In this document: in pieces, positions 53,701-61,866 of the stretch
How positions within the stretch are numbered: the first letter of the stretch is position 1
Layout of the letters: every line of letters begins with the position of its first letter
Assembly (NCBI GenBank): GCA_963829965.1
Contig: CAWHLK010000028.1
Location: 10,357-74,356 of the forward strand
Origin: DASXZH01 sp963829965
GTDB lineage: Bacteria; Armatimonadota; Fimbriimonadia; Fimbriimonadales; Fimbriimonadaceae
Reading direction: 5' to 3'
DNA: 64,000 nucleotides
Notes under the pieces: generated by a model
The model's database searches: none
What the model was told of the DNA's origin: nothing
Seen by the model: the letters and a program-made list of their open reading frames with translations, nothing else
Position numbers and translations under genes: made by a program

Positions 53701-54449
53701 TCGGAAGGCGAGGTCACGAATGTTGAGAAGACGAGGGGATCGATAATCAGGGCTTTGGAAGGATCGTAAGCGCCAAGATCAAAGCTCACCAGATTGCCGT
53801 CGCTTACCATTCGGCAAGCGACTTCGCTGCGTTGCCCATCGATTTCTTGGTACGCTGCAAGTCCACGCTCTTCGACAAGGCCCAGTGAGGTCCGGATTTG
53901 GAGATTGCCGCCTGGCAGGACGTCTATCCCATCCGCGCCGTCGAACTTCATTGCGATCTCCGATGGGTCAGCACCAGGTTCAAGAGTCAGATCATATCTT
54001 GGAGATCCGTTTTCGGCGTAGTACCGAACGGAAACTCCTTCGTACACCTCATCCGAGCGGACTTCCGAGAATCTCCGCACATCCCTGACCCATTTCCGGG
54101 GGTCTTTGCCGACGAAATAGTTGAATCTGCCACTGAGCTCTTTGAAGCCGGCCGCACTTGAAGACTTTCCGCCAACAAGCCCGACTCGCACAACTTGCCG
54201 CTTGGCTTTGCCTTTCTTAGCCGGACCCACGAAATCATAAACGGGGCCGCTCTTAGTGATCCAGAGGTTCACGCCCTTGCCCTGCGCAAGGAACGCTGCT
54301 TGAGAATTCCATTGACCCTTGTTTTCGACAAAGGCAGTCCCTAGAGCGCGGCTGCCGGATAGAGCCGATAGGCTGGGTTTGGAAGGACCGGCAAAACAGA
54401 AACTGTTGAGCAAGGCTGAGGCTAGGATAGCAAAAGGCCGAACGTTCAT
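50798..54449 (-). CDS. Large secreted SBBP/DUF7948-type repeat protein; one frameshift
   Basis: Two frames join as VVGSSATSNFPDFGGQG if one T is removed (near 53640). The corrected protein is about 1215 residues from the ATG at 54449, which has AGGGGG upstream and a signal MNVRPFAILASALLNSFCFA. The N-terminal 250 residues match the DUF7948 type found before SBBP repeats (FVENKGQWNSQAAFLAQG, FNYFVGKDPRKWV). Then come SBBP beta-propeller blades (VGVDNSGDAYAMGVLAGPDF, DFSRYLGWMTPITPYGVGID). The C-terminal half has about five Ig-like units of about 90 residues sharing VIGGMPSD/VIGGQPSDG near their starts. It is probably an extracellular structural or adhesive protein. Confidence 0.75.
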
Positions 54450-54577
54450 GAATACCCCCTTGCGTCCTTGGCCGCCCCCAACCATTGGAAACAAGTAAAA
54501 ACTACTCGAAGCTAATTATAACTTAACGCTCTGAATTACGGAATCACTTTCTTGCGATTGCAGGCACAACGAAGAGG

Positions 54578-55732
54578 CTAGAAGAAATCCAGGCAGTGAA
54601 CGTTCGCCGGCAAAAAGAACCTGAGTGCCTCTGCAGAACCCGATTGTCGAAGAACTTTGGCTTGACCTTGAGCCAAAATGCCCCTGAGACTCGGATTACC
54701 CAGAAACGCCTGTGTGAGGGTTCCGATATCCATTTCCAAGTCTGGATCTCCGCCGCGTTCGACGGAAGACCCGTTTGCCCCGAAGCACACGTTCCAAACA
54801 CCGTCGTTTTCGGGATCATCTCGATCAATGACCGAGAGGCAGAACTCACCGGAACCTTCACGCCTCATCTGGGATAGGGCGGCCGCAACATCCACGATGC
54901 GATACATAATCCCGCGATCAACTTTGATATCCGATCCTTGCTCCGCATGGAATTGAAAATACGGCGAATCACCCGGTTCTCGCCATTCCACGGCGTTCTT
55001 GTTCATGCCAAGCGCTCGAAAAAGCGAGAGGAGTGAGCGGTATCCTCGCCCGGTCGTCCAAACGAACTCCCTGACCGGTTGGTTGACCCAGAAATCGCTG
55101 TTTAGTCGAAGGATCGCATAAGCCTCGATGGGGTCGCCGGCCACATAAATCTGGTGTGGGGTCTCCAGGCCTATGATTCGGTCCCATTGATCCGGCGTGC
55201 GAATGTTCATTCCCGCGTAGCGGGAGGCAAACGCCTCGTAACAACCGACTAGCTTTGCCCGGTCTTCAAGTGGCAAGAGCACCGCATCCAGTTCCGGTTC
55301 GATTCTTGGCAACCGATCGGTGGGGCATGTGATTTCGAATCTGCTTCCGCAGTGAGCATAGCCATACTTGCGATAGAAACCGGACCTAAACGGATACAAG
55401 GAGGCCATCGGGAACCCCCGCTCCCGCAAAAGCGGTGTCAGCTTGGACATCAGGGCTCCGCCTACGCCGCCGCGCCGTCGTTCCGGCAGGACGCCAACGG
55501 CGGCGATACCTGCGCAGCGAAGGTTCGCGCCGTCCTTGGTTGCGGTCATCTGGATCGCGGTGGCCGCGGCAACGATCTCACCTTCAAGTTCGCCAACATA
55601 ACCGATGCAATCTGAAGGCAAAATCAAGTCCGTAGGCGGAACCGCATTACCGTGTCGGTACACCATTGCGCGGACATGACGAAAGCCGGGATCGTCTTTC
55701 GGTTCTATTTCGCGTACTACCAAATTGCCCAT
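54578..55732 (-). CDS. Eis-like GNAT N-acetyltransferase
   Basis: The protein is 384 residues from the ATG at 55732 (MGNLVVREIEPKDDPGF). A frame to 55825 is not preferred. The first GNAT domain carries the acetyl-CoA loop GVLPERRRGGVGGALM (R-x-x-G-x-G/A) near residues 82-97 and continues FYRKYGYAHCG. A second GNAT-like domain is followed by a C-terminal SCP2-like domain (GGDPDLEMDIGTLTQAFLGN). The three-domain plan and the C-terminal Phe ending (CLDFF) are those of Eis-type acetyltransferases, which use the terminal carboxylate in catalysis. Eis relatives acetylate amines. The substrate here is unknown. Confidence 0.85.
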   Translation of the reverse strand: MGNLVVREIEPKDDPGFRHVRAMVYRHGNAVPPTDLILPSDCIGYVGELEGEIVAAATAIQMTATKDGANLRCAGIAAVGVLPERRRGGVGGALMSKLTPLLRERGFPMASLYPFRSGFYRKYGYAHCGSRFEITCPTDRLPRIEPELDAVLLPLEDRAKLVGCYEAFASRYAGMNIRTPDQWDRIIGLETPHQIYVAGDPIEAYAILRLNSDFWVNQPVREFVWTTGRGYRSLLSLFRALGMNKNAVEWREPGDSPYFQFHAEQGSDIKVDRGIMYRIVDVAAALSQMRREGSGEFCLSVIDRDDPENDGVWNVCFGANGSSVERGGDPDLEMDIGTLTQAFLGNPSLRGILAQGQAKVLRQSGSAEALRFFLPANVHCLDFF

Positions 55733-55837
55733 TGGAAACGGGTGAAGAATACCGGACCTCGGCATATCCCTATGTGCCCGCCTAGGGCATGTCAATCTAC
55801 ATGCCTGGTTGGCGAGGCAGCCCAAAGCATGGACTTA

Positions 55838-56248
55838 CTACTCGCCAATCGCCTTGACGATCACACGTTTGCGCCTTTGGCCATCGAACTCCGCGTAGAA
55901 AACCTGCTGCCATGGCCCCAAATCCAGCTTCCCGTTGGTGATTGGCAGGATCACTTGATGGTGCATGATAAGGTTCTTGAGATGGGCTTCGCCGTTATCC
56001 TCGCCCGTCCGATGATGGCGATAGTCCCTCGTGGGGGCAAGGCCACGAAGCCACTCCTTGATGTCTTCGATGAGACCGGATTCAAGATCGTTAACGTAGA
56101 CGGCAGCGGTAATGTGCATTGCGCTGACGAGGCAAAATCCTTCTTGGATGCCCGAGCGTTGCACCAGCGCCGCGACTTCTCGCGTGATGCAAACGAACTC
56201 TTCCCGCTTTTGGGTCTGAAAGGTGAGATAGTCGGTGGCTGATTTCAT
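55838..56248 (-). CDS. yjbQ: YjbQ/UPF0047-family protein
   Basis: The protein is 136 residues, the usual size. GFCLVSAMHITAAVYVNDLE near residues 37-56 and DYRHHRTGEDNGEAHLKNLI carry the conserved metal/phosphate-binding histidines. LGPWQQVFYAEFDGQRRKRV near the end is diagnostic. Members have weak thiamine-phosphate synthase activity in some assays, and their physiological role is unclear. It lies upstream of the Eis-like gene on the same strand, 105 bases away. Confidence 0.92.
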   Translation of the reverse strand: MKSATDYLTFQTQKREEFVCITREVAALVQRSGIQEGFCLVSAMHITAAVYVNDLESGLIEDIKEWLRGLAPTRDYRHHRTGEDNGEAHLKNLIMHHQVILPITNGKLDLGPWQQVFYAEFDGQRRKRVIVKAIGE

Positions 56249-56354
56249 TTAGCTATTGTGGCGATTTGATGGGGGCTTGTTCAGGTTTTGCTGCCGTGAT
56301 TCGAGGACAGCGTCTCAACGGCCTGAGAAAACGAAAAACCGAGGTTGCCGAGTG

Positions 56355-56402
56355 TAGGGTCTTGGGTCTTAATCCCGTGAAAACGGCGCCAAAAACCTAA
56401 AA
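56355..56402. repeat. Short heptanucleotide repeat pair, TTGGGTC type
   Basis: TAGGGTC, TTGGGTC and TTAATCC at 56355-56375 face CCAAAAA and CCTAAAA at 56389-56402. This is a small degenerate member of the dispersed family, ending six bases from the stop codon of the next gene. Confidence 0.45.
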
Positions 56403-56407
56403 CTCAT

Positions 56408-57493
56408 CTACGGCCCGAAGATGTAAGAGCCATCGCTATTGCCCACGCTGGCGGTTGCGAAGGTTGCGCCCGGCGCGTCCACGGTCGAGCCGGTATTGGA
56501 GACTATATCTGTGGTATCTGCGGCCGGGTTCCCAAATGTGCAGTGTCCAGCTTCCACATGTCCCCTTATCGTAGCAAGCACGGCAACTCCGCATCCGCCA
56601 AAGTACGAGCTGTCGAGGTTAGCAATACCTCCCTCTTCCACGTAGGCGCCATATCCGCAGTTCGTGACGCTACAATTCTCCGCTTGCACAACTCCACCCC
56701 AAGAGGCTCCGAAGCAGGTGTCCCCGTTCTGCTTGCCCCCTCCGTCGAAGGAAGCATTGCTTCCCACCGCCACGCTTCCGAGATTGTTGGCAGCAATAGC
56801 GGTGACAAAGCCAGAAATGGAAACCGAACTGTCGCAACTAACGCTGGCGTTCGTGTCGGCTTCAACACCCTCCCCAACATTTGATATCGTCGTATTTGAA
56901 ATTCTGCCGATCGATGCGCCGCTGCTTGCCCAAAAGGCTCTGCCATGAGGAGCGACAATTCCGACCCCAGAGATGAGAGCTATGGAATGGCTAGTATCGA
57001 TGGTAAAGCCATCCAAACCGAACGTAAACAGAATATTCGCGACGTTATCTCCAATGATGGATATGTTTGCCCCTGAACCCTGGTCCATCGAGAACGACTG
57101 GCCGCCAGACTGGCTGTATTTACCGTACGTAGTAAGAATCGCCAAATGCACGTAGGCGCCGTCCGCGATGCGAGCATTGTGCGCAAAAGTCCAGGCGTTA
57201 ATAAGCAACGGAAACGCCTGCTTGACGCCTACGTTCAGAGTCGTGCTTGAGCGAACGTAGTTTAGCTCCCAGTTAGCATAAGTGGTCGCTGGACTGAGCG
57301 AGTTCGGAGTCTGGGCTTTCATGGAGCGATACCAGTTGCCGCCATATTGAACAGTGTCTCCCGCGGCGTAGCTGGCGCTCGTGGACCAAACGGGCGGATA
57401 CGACTGGGCTCTTGAATGGGCTGAAAGGGAAATTAGTGCGGCAGCCGCAATAAAGGGCAACGCAAAGCGGTGAGAAAAACCATGCCAAATCAT
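56408..57493 (-). CDS. Secreted CBM5/12-like plus right-handed beta-helix protein
   Basis: The protein is 361 residues from the ATG at 57493, which has GGAGG nine bases upstream. The signal IAAAALISLSAHSRAQS is followed by a short carbohydrate-binding module: PPVWSTSASYAAGDTVQYGG then NWYRSMKAQTPN, with the aromatic W.Y..GD.V.Y pattern of CBM5/12. From about residue 80 a right-handed beta-helix follows, with about ten short Gly/Ala/Ser/Asn-rich coils (SGVGIVAPHGRAFWASSG, NVGEGVEADTNASVS). Beta-helix proteins include polysaccharide lyases, but no catalytic Asp/Lys/Arg cluster was recognised. Binding or scaffolding is equally possible. Confidence 0.65.
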   Translation of the reverse strand: MIWHGFSHRFALPFIAAAALISLSAHSRAQSYPPVWSTSASYAAGDTVQYGGNWYRSMKAQTPNSLSPATTYANWELNYVRSSTTLNVGVKQAFPLLINAWTFAHNARIADGAYVHLAILTTYGKYSQSGGQSFSMDQGSGANISIIGDNVANILFTFGLDGFTIDTSHSIALISGVGIVAPHGRAFWASSGASIGRISNTTISNVGEGVEADTNASVSCDSSVSISGFVTAIAANNLGSVAVGSNASFDGGGKQNGDTCFGASWGGVVQAENCSVTNCGYGAYVEEGGIANLDSSYFGGCGVAVLATIRGHVEAGHCTFGNPAADTTDIVSNTGSTVDAPGATFATASVGNSDGSYIFGP

Positions 57494-57668
57494 GCTTGAG
57501 CCTCCGAACCGTGCTCTTTGCACGAAGCTCCATTTTGGACTGCTAAGTTCGCTTGCCGGTTCCCCCAGTGAGGAGCGACAATCGAGTTTGTCCTAGGCAA
57601 TAACCATAAGGTCGGTTCGATGTAAGCAAAGACTGCCCCTGCGCTGCTTACTCAATCGTTATCCCCTG

Positions 57669-57890
57669 TCATGCGGCTTCGTCCATATCCTCGTGAATAT
57701 GAACGCTCTTCGCGCTTTCCGCAGAAGTGAAATCCCAGTTGTCGCAATCGAGCCGGCGGCAATAAATCATCCGCTTCATCGATCCGTCTGCGCCCTCCAC
57801 ATCCGCCATGTGGGCGAAACGACAATCGTAACAAAGTTCGGGCTCCAAAAGCCGCACTATTTTTAGCTGTTTGCGTGCCAATCCATGCAC
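57669..57890 (-). CDS. Small cysteine-motif protein, unknown function
   Basis: The protein is 73 residues. A CYDCRFAHMAD motif (CxxC) near residues 20-30 and IYCRRLDCDNWDF (C-x4-C) near residues 42-54 suggest a four-cysteine metal site, probably zinc. The ATG follows AGAGG by three bases. It lies downstream of aat on the same strand. I do not recognise the family. The overlapping 90-residue frame is a shadow. Confidence 0.55.
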   Translation of the reverse strand: MHGLARKQLKIVRLLEPELCYDCRFAHMADVEGADGSMKRMIYCRRLDCDNWDFTSAESAKSVHIHEDMDEAA

Positions 57891-58023
57891 CTCTTTTTAC
57901 GGGACCCTCATTTCCGCTACCCACCCTCCCAGATCAGTGGCGACTTTGAGAAGCCTTTTCCTTGGCTCAAAGAAATCTTCGGGAATCCCCGCGCACTTAC
58001 TGCCGAAAAAATTACGGGGTTCC
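57891..58023. other. Spacer between aat and the small cysteine-motif gene
   Basis: Open frames cross it on both strands, but none has a start, motif or composition that supports coding. No hairpin or promoter is clear. Confidence 0.35.
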
Positions 58024-58644
58024 CTATTTCTTCCAGTTATTCTTACGCCGTAGAGCTGAGCCCAGCATATTCTGATAGTCGTCATTTGAGACTTCAAGCG
58101 CCCCAAGTGAGGCAAGATGTGGGTTCATGATCTGCGCGTCAAAAATCGTAAATTCCGCCTCCCTGCATCGATCAACCAAGGCTGCAAGGGCCACCTTGGA
58201 GGCGTCCGTTCGGCGATGAAACATCGATTCCGCACAAAAGCATGACCCCAACGCGATGCCGTATACGCCTCCGCAGAGTTCGCCTTCCCGCCAAGCCTCG
58301 CTGCAGTGCGCCCAGCCCTGATGAAAGATCTCTGAATAGACGCGGATGAAATCCTCGCTGATCCAGTTGCCATCCGGCCGCAAGCAGCCGCGCATAACGG
58401 CCCCAAAGTTCGTATCGAACCGGATTTCGTATTCCCTGCGGTGAATCGTCCGGCGTAGAGAGCGCGAAACATGGATCCCGGATATCGGAAAAAGGGCGCG
58501 CCGGAGAGGCCGAAACCATTCCACAGTTTCGTCTTCCATCGTCATTGGGAAAACGCCTTGCTCGTACGCGTATCGAATGAGCCAGGGCGTGAGCTCCTGT
58601 CCGGTCACCGGCTGATTGTTGCACGCATTCGAGTCACCCAGCAA
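58024..58644 (-). CDS. aat: Leucyl/phenylalanyl-tRNA--protein transferase
   Basis: The protein is 206 residues. LIRYAYEQGVFPM near residues 22-34, EWFRPLRRALFP near 43-54, and the core WAHCSEAWREGELCGGVYGI with GSCFCAESMFHRRTDASKVA are diagnostic. The enzyme adds Leu or Phe to proteins with N-terminal Lys or Arg, marking them for ClpS/ClpAP in the N-degron pathway. The start is TTG at 58644; no better start is in frame upstream. clpS and clpA are not in the window. Confidence 0.93.
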   Translation of the reverse strand: MLGDSNACNNQPVTGQELTPWLIRYAYEQGVFPMTMEDETVEWFRPLRRALFPISGIHVSRSLRRTIHRREYEIRFDTNFGAVMRGCLRPDGNWISEDFIRVYSEIFHQGWAHCSEAWREGELCGGVYGIALGSCFCAESMFHRRTDASKVALAALVDRCREAEFTIFDAQIMNPHLASLGALEVSNDDYQNMLGSALRRKNNWKK

Positions 58645-58770
58645 CCGATTTTGAGCAGCATTTCTCTTCTTAGGCTATGCCAGTGCCTTTGGCGTCGACG
58701 GCGGATTCCTCGCTGAAACCACTCTAAAATTGGGGACCAGAGTAGATGCCTGGGTAATCTACCCCTCCAA
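58645..58770. other. Spacer between aat and the S10 peptidase gene
   Basis: A small hairpin, GTAGAT then ATCTAC, lies about 10 bases before the ATG at 58771. It could affect initiation. Nothing else was recognised. Confidence 0.35.
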
Positions 58771-60375
58771 ATGAGGTTGATATCTTCGCTCTCGATCCTC
58801 GGACTCCTGTTTTCCTTTGCCCTTGCTCAAGACCCGGGCCAAAACCCGGGGGGTGGACAGGGCCGCCAGCCCGGCCAAGGACGCGGCCGTGGCACGCCTC
58901 CTCCTCAAACACCGTCTGAGCCCTCCACCGGAACTCCCGCCGCGCCTAGCCCCATCGATATGATGCACTCTCCTGCAATAAGCAAGGAGTGGGTGAACAC
59001 ATCCCACGAATGGCACGGACCGGCTGGCAATATTTCCTATACGGCCACTTGCGGGTTCATTCCTATCAAGAATGACCAGGACGAGACCGATGCGCAGATG
59101 TTCTTTGTAGCCTATACGAAGGATGGCGCGAACAAGGCAACGCGACCGGTGACTTTCGCATTTAACGGCGGACCTGGTTCTTCTTCCATCTGGCTGCACA
59201 TTGGCGCGCTTGGGCCACGCCGGGCAAAGTTGAACGACGATGGCTCACTTCCTGCCCCTCCATTCGAGATCGTGGATAACGAGGAGAGCTGGCTTCCAGA
59301 CACCGACATCGTGATGATCGACGCGATTGGCACCGGTTTCAGCAGGCCCACGAACCCGGCAAACCGCAGCTTCTACGGCATGCGCCCGGACCTCACTGCC
59401 TTCACGAACTTTATCAAGACTTATCTGACCGAGGCTCGCCGCTGGCGTTCGCCCATTTTCGTGGCGGGCGAAAGCTATGGCGGCATCCGTGTGGCCGGAT
59501 TGTCACAAACGCTGCTGGACCAAGGCATTGCGGTGAATGGCATCATTTCGATCTCAGGCGTGATGAATATGGGAACCATCGATCCCGCCAAAGACAACGA
59601 CATCCCTTATATCAGCTACATGCCCGCTGAATGCGCGACCGCAATTTATCATCACAAGGTGCAGACCGACAACTTCGACAAGACGGTCAAGGACTGCGAG
59701 AATTTTGCAGCGGGCGAATACGCGGCAGCCCTTATGAAGGGAAATATGCTCACCGAGGCAGAGAGGAAGCACATCGCGGCTAAAGTTGCTTCTTATTTGG
59801 GGCTTAGCCCGCTCTATGTTGAAAGATCCAACCTGCGAGTTTCCCCATATGGATTCCGAGCCGAACTGCTCCGAGACACTTGGGATATCGTGGGGCGTTA
59901 CGACGCGAGACTGATAGGCCACAACTCCAGCGGCGTTAACCAAGGTGCGGAGTACGATCCCAGCGACGTTGCGGTGACACCCGTTTTCACGGCCGCTTTC
60001 AACGACTATCTGGTGGACGAGCTGAACTTCCACACGAGCGAAACCTATCGACCGGTCGCCTACGGCCAGATCGGGGGCTGGGATTATGGGAATGGCGGTG
60101 ATACGCCGGACACGAGCGAAATGCTTCGCCGTGCCATGGAGCAAAACCCACATATGAAAGTGATGCTGTGCTGCGGCTGGTTCGACCTTGCATGCCCCTA
60201 TTACGGGACGCGCTACGTCATCGACCACCTGGGCGAGCAGGAGAAGCTGAAGAAGAACATCCGGTTCCGATATTTCCACTCAGGACATATGATCTACATC
60301 GATACGCCGAGCCGGAAGCAGTTTGTGCACGATGTCGGCGATTTCATGAAGGAAGCGACCGGCCCAGGAAGGTAG
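58771..60375 (+). CDS. Secreted serine carboxypeptidase (S10 family)
   Basis: The protein is 534 residues. The signal MRLISSLSILGLLFSFALAQ is followed by a Gly/Pro/Gln-rich linker of about 45 residues. The catalytic domain shows the oxyanion motif FAFNGGPGSSSIWLH near residues 130-144 and the nucleophile GESYGGIRVAG near 231. The Asp is in GWFDLACPYYG near 470, and the His is in YFHSGHMIYID near 507. S10 enzymes remove C-terminal residues at acidic pH and are common in soil bacteria with rich peptide diets. The gene is monocistronic. Confidence 0.9.
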   Translation: MRLISSLSILGLLFSFALAQDPGQNPGGGQGRQPGQGRGRGTPPPQTPSEPSTGTPAAPSPIDMMHSPAISKEWVNTSHEWHGPAGNISYTATCGFIPIKNDQDETDAQMFFVAYTKDGANKATRPVTFAFNGGPGSSSIWLHIGALGPRRAKLNDDGSLPAPPFEIVDNEESWLPDTDIVMIDAIGTGFSRPTNPANRSFYGMRPDLTAFTNFIKTYLTEARRWRSPIFVAGESYGGIRVAGLSQTLLDQGIAVNGIISISGVMNMGTIDPAKDNDIPYISYMPAECATAIYHHKVQTDNFDKTVKDCENFAAGEYAAALMKGNMLTEAERKHIAAKVASYLGLSPLYVERSNLRVSPYGFRAELLRDTWDIVGRYDARLIGHNSSGVNQGAEYDPSDVAVTPVFTAAFNDYLVDELNFHTSETYRPVAYGQIGGWDYGNGGDTPDTSEMLRRAMEQNPHMKVMLCCGWFDLACPYYGTRYVIDHLGEQEKLKKNIRFRYFHSGHMIYIDTPSRKQFVHDVGDFMKEATGPGR

Positions 60376-60627
60376 TTCTTCGGAGAATGCTTTGGGGGCT
60401 ATCCGATTTGGCTTTTTCGGCGTCCAACTTGCGGCAGTTGTCCGTTGCCGGCGGGATATTGTTAGCTGCCCACCCGAGGAAAGGTAGGAGTAACCGCAGT
60501 TGCCTGGTCGCCTTTTGGCTAGGGGGACGAACAGCGCAATGGGGCGCACGGCTTTCAAGCTGCCCTGATTTCCTGCTTCCCTGACAAAAGGTGACACGCG
60601 TTTATGCTTGTTCAAGGTCCTAAGGTC
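60376..60627. other. Spacer between the S10 peptidase and the ribose-type permease operon
   Basis: 252 bases with no supported gene. An open frame on the minus strand across it has no start context or motif. Confidence 0.4.
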
Positions 60628-60633
60628 TAAACT
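60628..60633 (+). promoter_or_regulatory. -10-like hexamer for the permease operon
   Basis: TAAACT lies seven bases before the ATG at 60641, implying a nearly leaderless transcript that begins with the short ORF. Confidence 0.4.
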
Positions 60634-60640
60634 CTCACCT

Positions 60641-60697
60641 ATGTCAAACAAAGGAGTTTCCCAGTCCAACGGTGGGCCGGCTGAGGACATGGAATGA
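60641..60697 (+). CDS. Possible 18-codon ORF coupled to the permease gene
   Basis: ATG to TGA encodes MSNKGVSQSNGGPAEDME. Its stop overlaps the permease start (ATGA), and the permease lacks a ribosome site of its own, so coupled translation would explain the layout. It could alternatively be a non-coding leader. Confidence 0.35.
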   Translation: MSNKGVSQSNGGPAEDME

Positions 60698-61644
60698 CAA
60701 GAGCGGCAACGCTGGGGCGGAACCTTCAGCGATACCAGGGTCTCGCCGGGCTCCTGCTGCTCATCATCATCGCCTTCTTCATTGAAAAGGATTTCTTAAG
60801 CAGGGAAAACGGTGTGGTGATCCTTAAGCAGCTCGCCATTCCCGGTGTGCTGGCTATTGGAATGACTTTTGTGATCCTCACGGGCGGCATCGACCTTAGC
60901 GTTGGCTCGCACCTCGCACTGTTGAACGTGATCCTTGCCGCATGGCTCAAGCATGGAACGAATGTCTGGATCTCCTCTCTTTACGTTCTAGCGTGGGGAA
61001 CGGTGATTGGCGCGTTTTTGGGATTCTTGGTGGGACGGTTACGGATGCAGCCGTTTATTGTCACTCTTGGCGGGATGGCAAGTTTGCGCGGGCTTGCCTA
61101 CATTTACTCCAATCAGAGCGTTATCTCCGGCTTTGGGGAAGTTCTCGACGTTCTCCAAAAGCCTTTACTAGGGCTGCCGATTTCGGGCTGGATCCTCATC
61201 TTTCTGACCATCCTTGCCGGGCTCGTGCTCAAGAAGACCGTGTTTGGGAGGCAAATCTACGCCATCGGCGGAAGCGTGGTGGCATCCCGATATGCGGGCG
61301 TGCCGATCAACCGAACCCGTATCGCTGCCTATGCCTTGAACGGGCTATGCGTGGGAGTCGCGGCGATTTTGCTCACAGCCCGAACAAACAGCGGCCAGCC
61401 GAATGCCGCGGAAGGCTACGAACTGGACGCAATTGCGGCGGTTGTCGTTGGCGGCGCTTCCTTGATGGGGGGCATCGGAAACGCACTGGGAACGTTCGTG
61501 GGAGCAATGTTCATCGTGTGCGTAAACAACCTGCTTCAGCTAAAGGGAGTGGATACCTACATCGGCCAAGGACTCAAAGGCGTGATCATCCTCTTGGCGG
61601 TTTACATGCAGAACCTGGGCCGGGTGCGCGCAGGAGATCAGTAG
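60694..61644 (+). CDS. Ribose-type ABC transporter permease (RbsC family)
   Basis: The protein is 316 residues with about nine hydrophobic helices. FVILTGGIDLSVGSHLALLN near residues 58-77 and AIGGSVVASRYAGVPINRTR (the EAA-like loop) near 191-210 are typical of RbsC/XylH permeases. VVVGGASLMGGIGNALGTFV near 250-269 is also diagnostic. It imports a monosaccharide with a binding protein and an RbsA-type double ATPase. The binding protein follows after a 222-base hairpin array, but no RbsA gene is in the window. Ribose specificity is not proven. Confidence 0.9.
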   Translation: MTRAATLGRNLQRYQGLAGLLLLIIIAFFIEKDFLSRENGVVILKQLAIPGVLAIGMTFVILTGGIDLSVGSHLALLNVILAAWLKHGTNVWISSLYVLAWGTVIGAFLGFLVGRLRMQPFIVTLGGMASLRGLAYIYSNQSVISGFGEVLDVLQKPLLGLPISGWILIFLTILAGLVLKKTVFGRQIYAIGGSVVASRYAGVPINRTRIAAYALNGLCVGVAAILLTARTNSGQPNAAEGYELDAIAAVVVGGASLMGGIGNALGTFVGAMFIVCVNNLLQLKGVDTYIGQGLKGVIILLAVYMQNLGRVRAGDQ

Positions 61645-61661
61645 CTGGACTCGGTAAGCAT

Positions 61662-61853
61662 GGGCGCACGGAGCGCCCGTAAGCCGGGCTTCGCCCTGTA
61701 AACATGCGCCTTCCGCGCGTAAGCCCGGAAAGAACCCTAAACCACGTTTACCTGTTTGCGGGCGAAGCCCATGTTTACGGCGCGTAGCGCCATGTTTACA
61801 GTTTTACGGTGCGTAGCACCATCCTTACAGCGAAGCGCTTTACAGGCGAAGCC
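61662..61853. repeat. Array of eight mini-hairpins
   Basis: Eight short perfect stems are separated by GTAAG/GTAAAC or ATGTTTAC spacers: GGGCGC-acgga-GCGCCC (61662), GGGC-ttc-GCCC (61686), GCGC-cttcc-GCGC (61706), GGGC-gaa-GCCC (61760), GGCGC-gta-GCGCC (61779), GGTGC-gta-GCACC (61808), AGCG-aag-CGCT (61829) and GGC-gaa-GCC (61845). Spacer orientation flips near 61735, so the array is itself inverted. It fills the spacer between permease and binding-protein genes. Confidence 0.75.
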
Positions 61854-61858
61854 ATAAT
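61853..61858 (+). promoter_or_regulatory. -10-like hexamer before the binding-protein gene
   Basis: CATAAT ends eight bases before the ATG at 61867. This could give the binding protein its own transcript independent of the permease. Confidence 0.35.
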
Positions 61859-61866
61859 AGCAAACG

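Noticed and set aside
57652..57924. 90-codon minus-strand frame overlapping the small cysteine-motif gene
   Set aside because: Arg/Gly-rich shadow frame. The 73-codon frame has a ribosome site and organised cysteines.
57871..58130. Plus-strand frames across the aat spacer
   Set aside because: They run antisense into aat, lack ribosome sites and have no recognisable motif.
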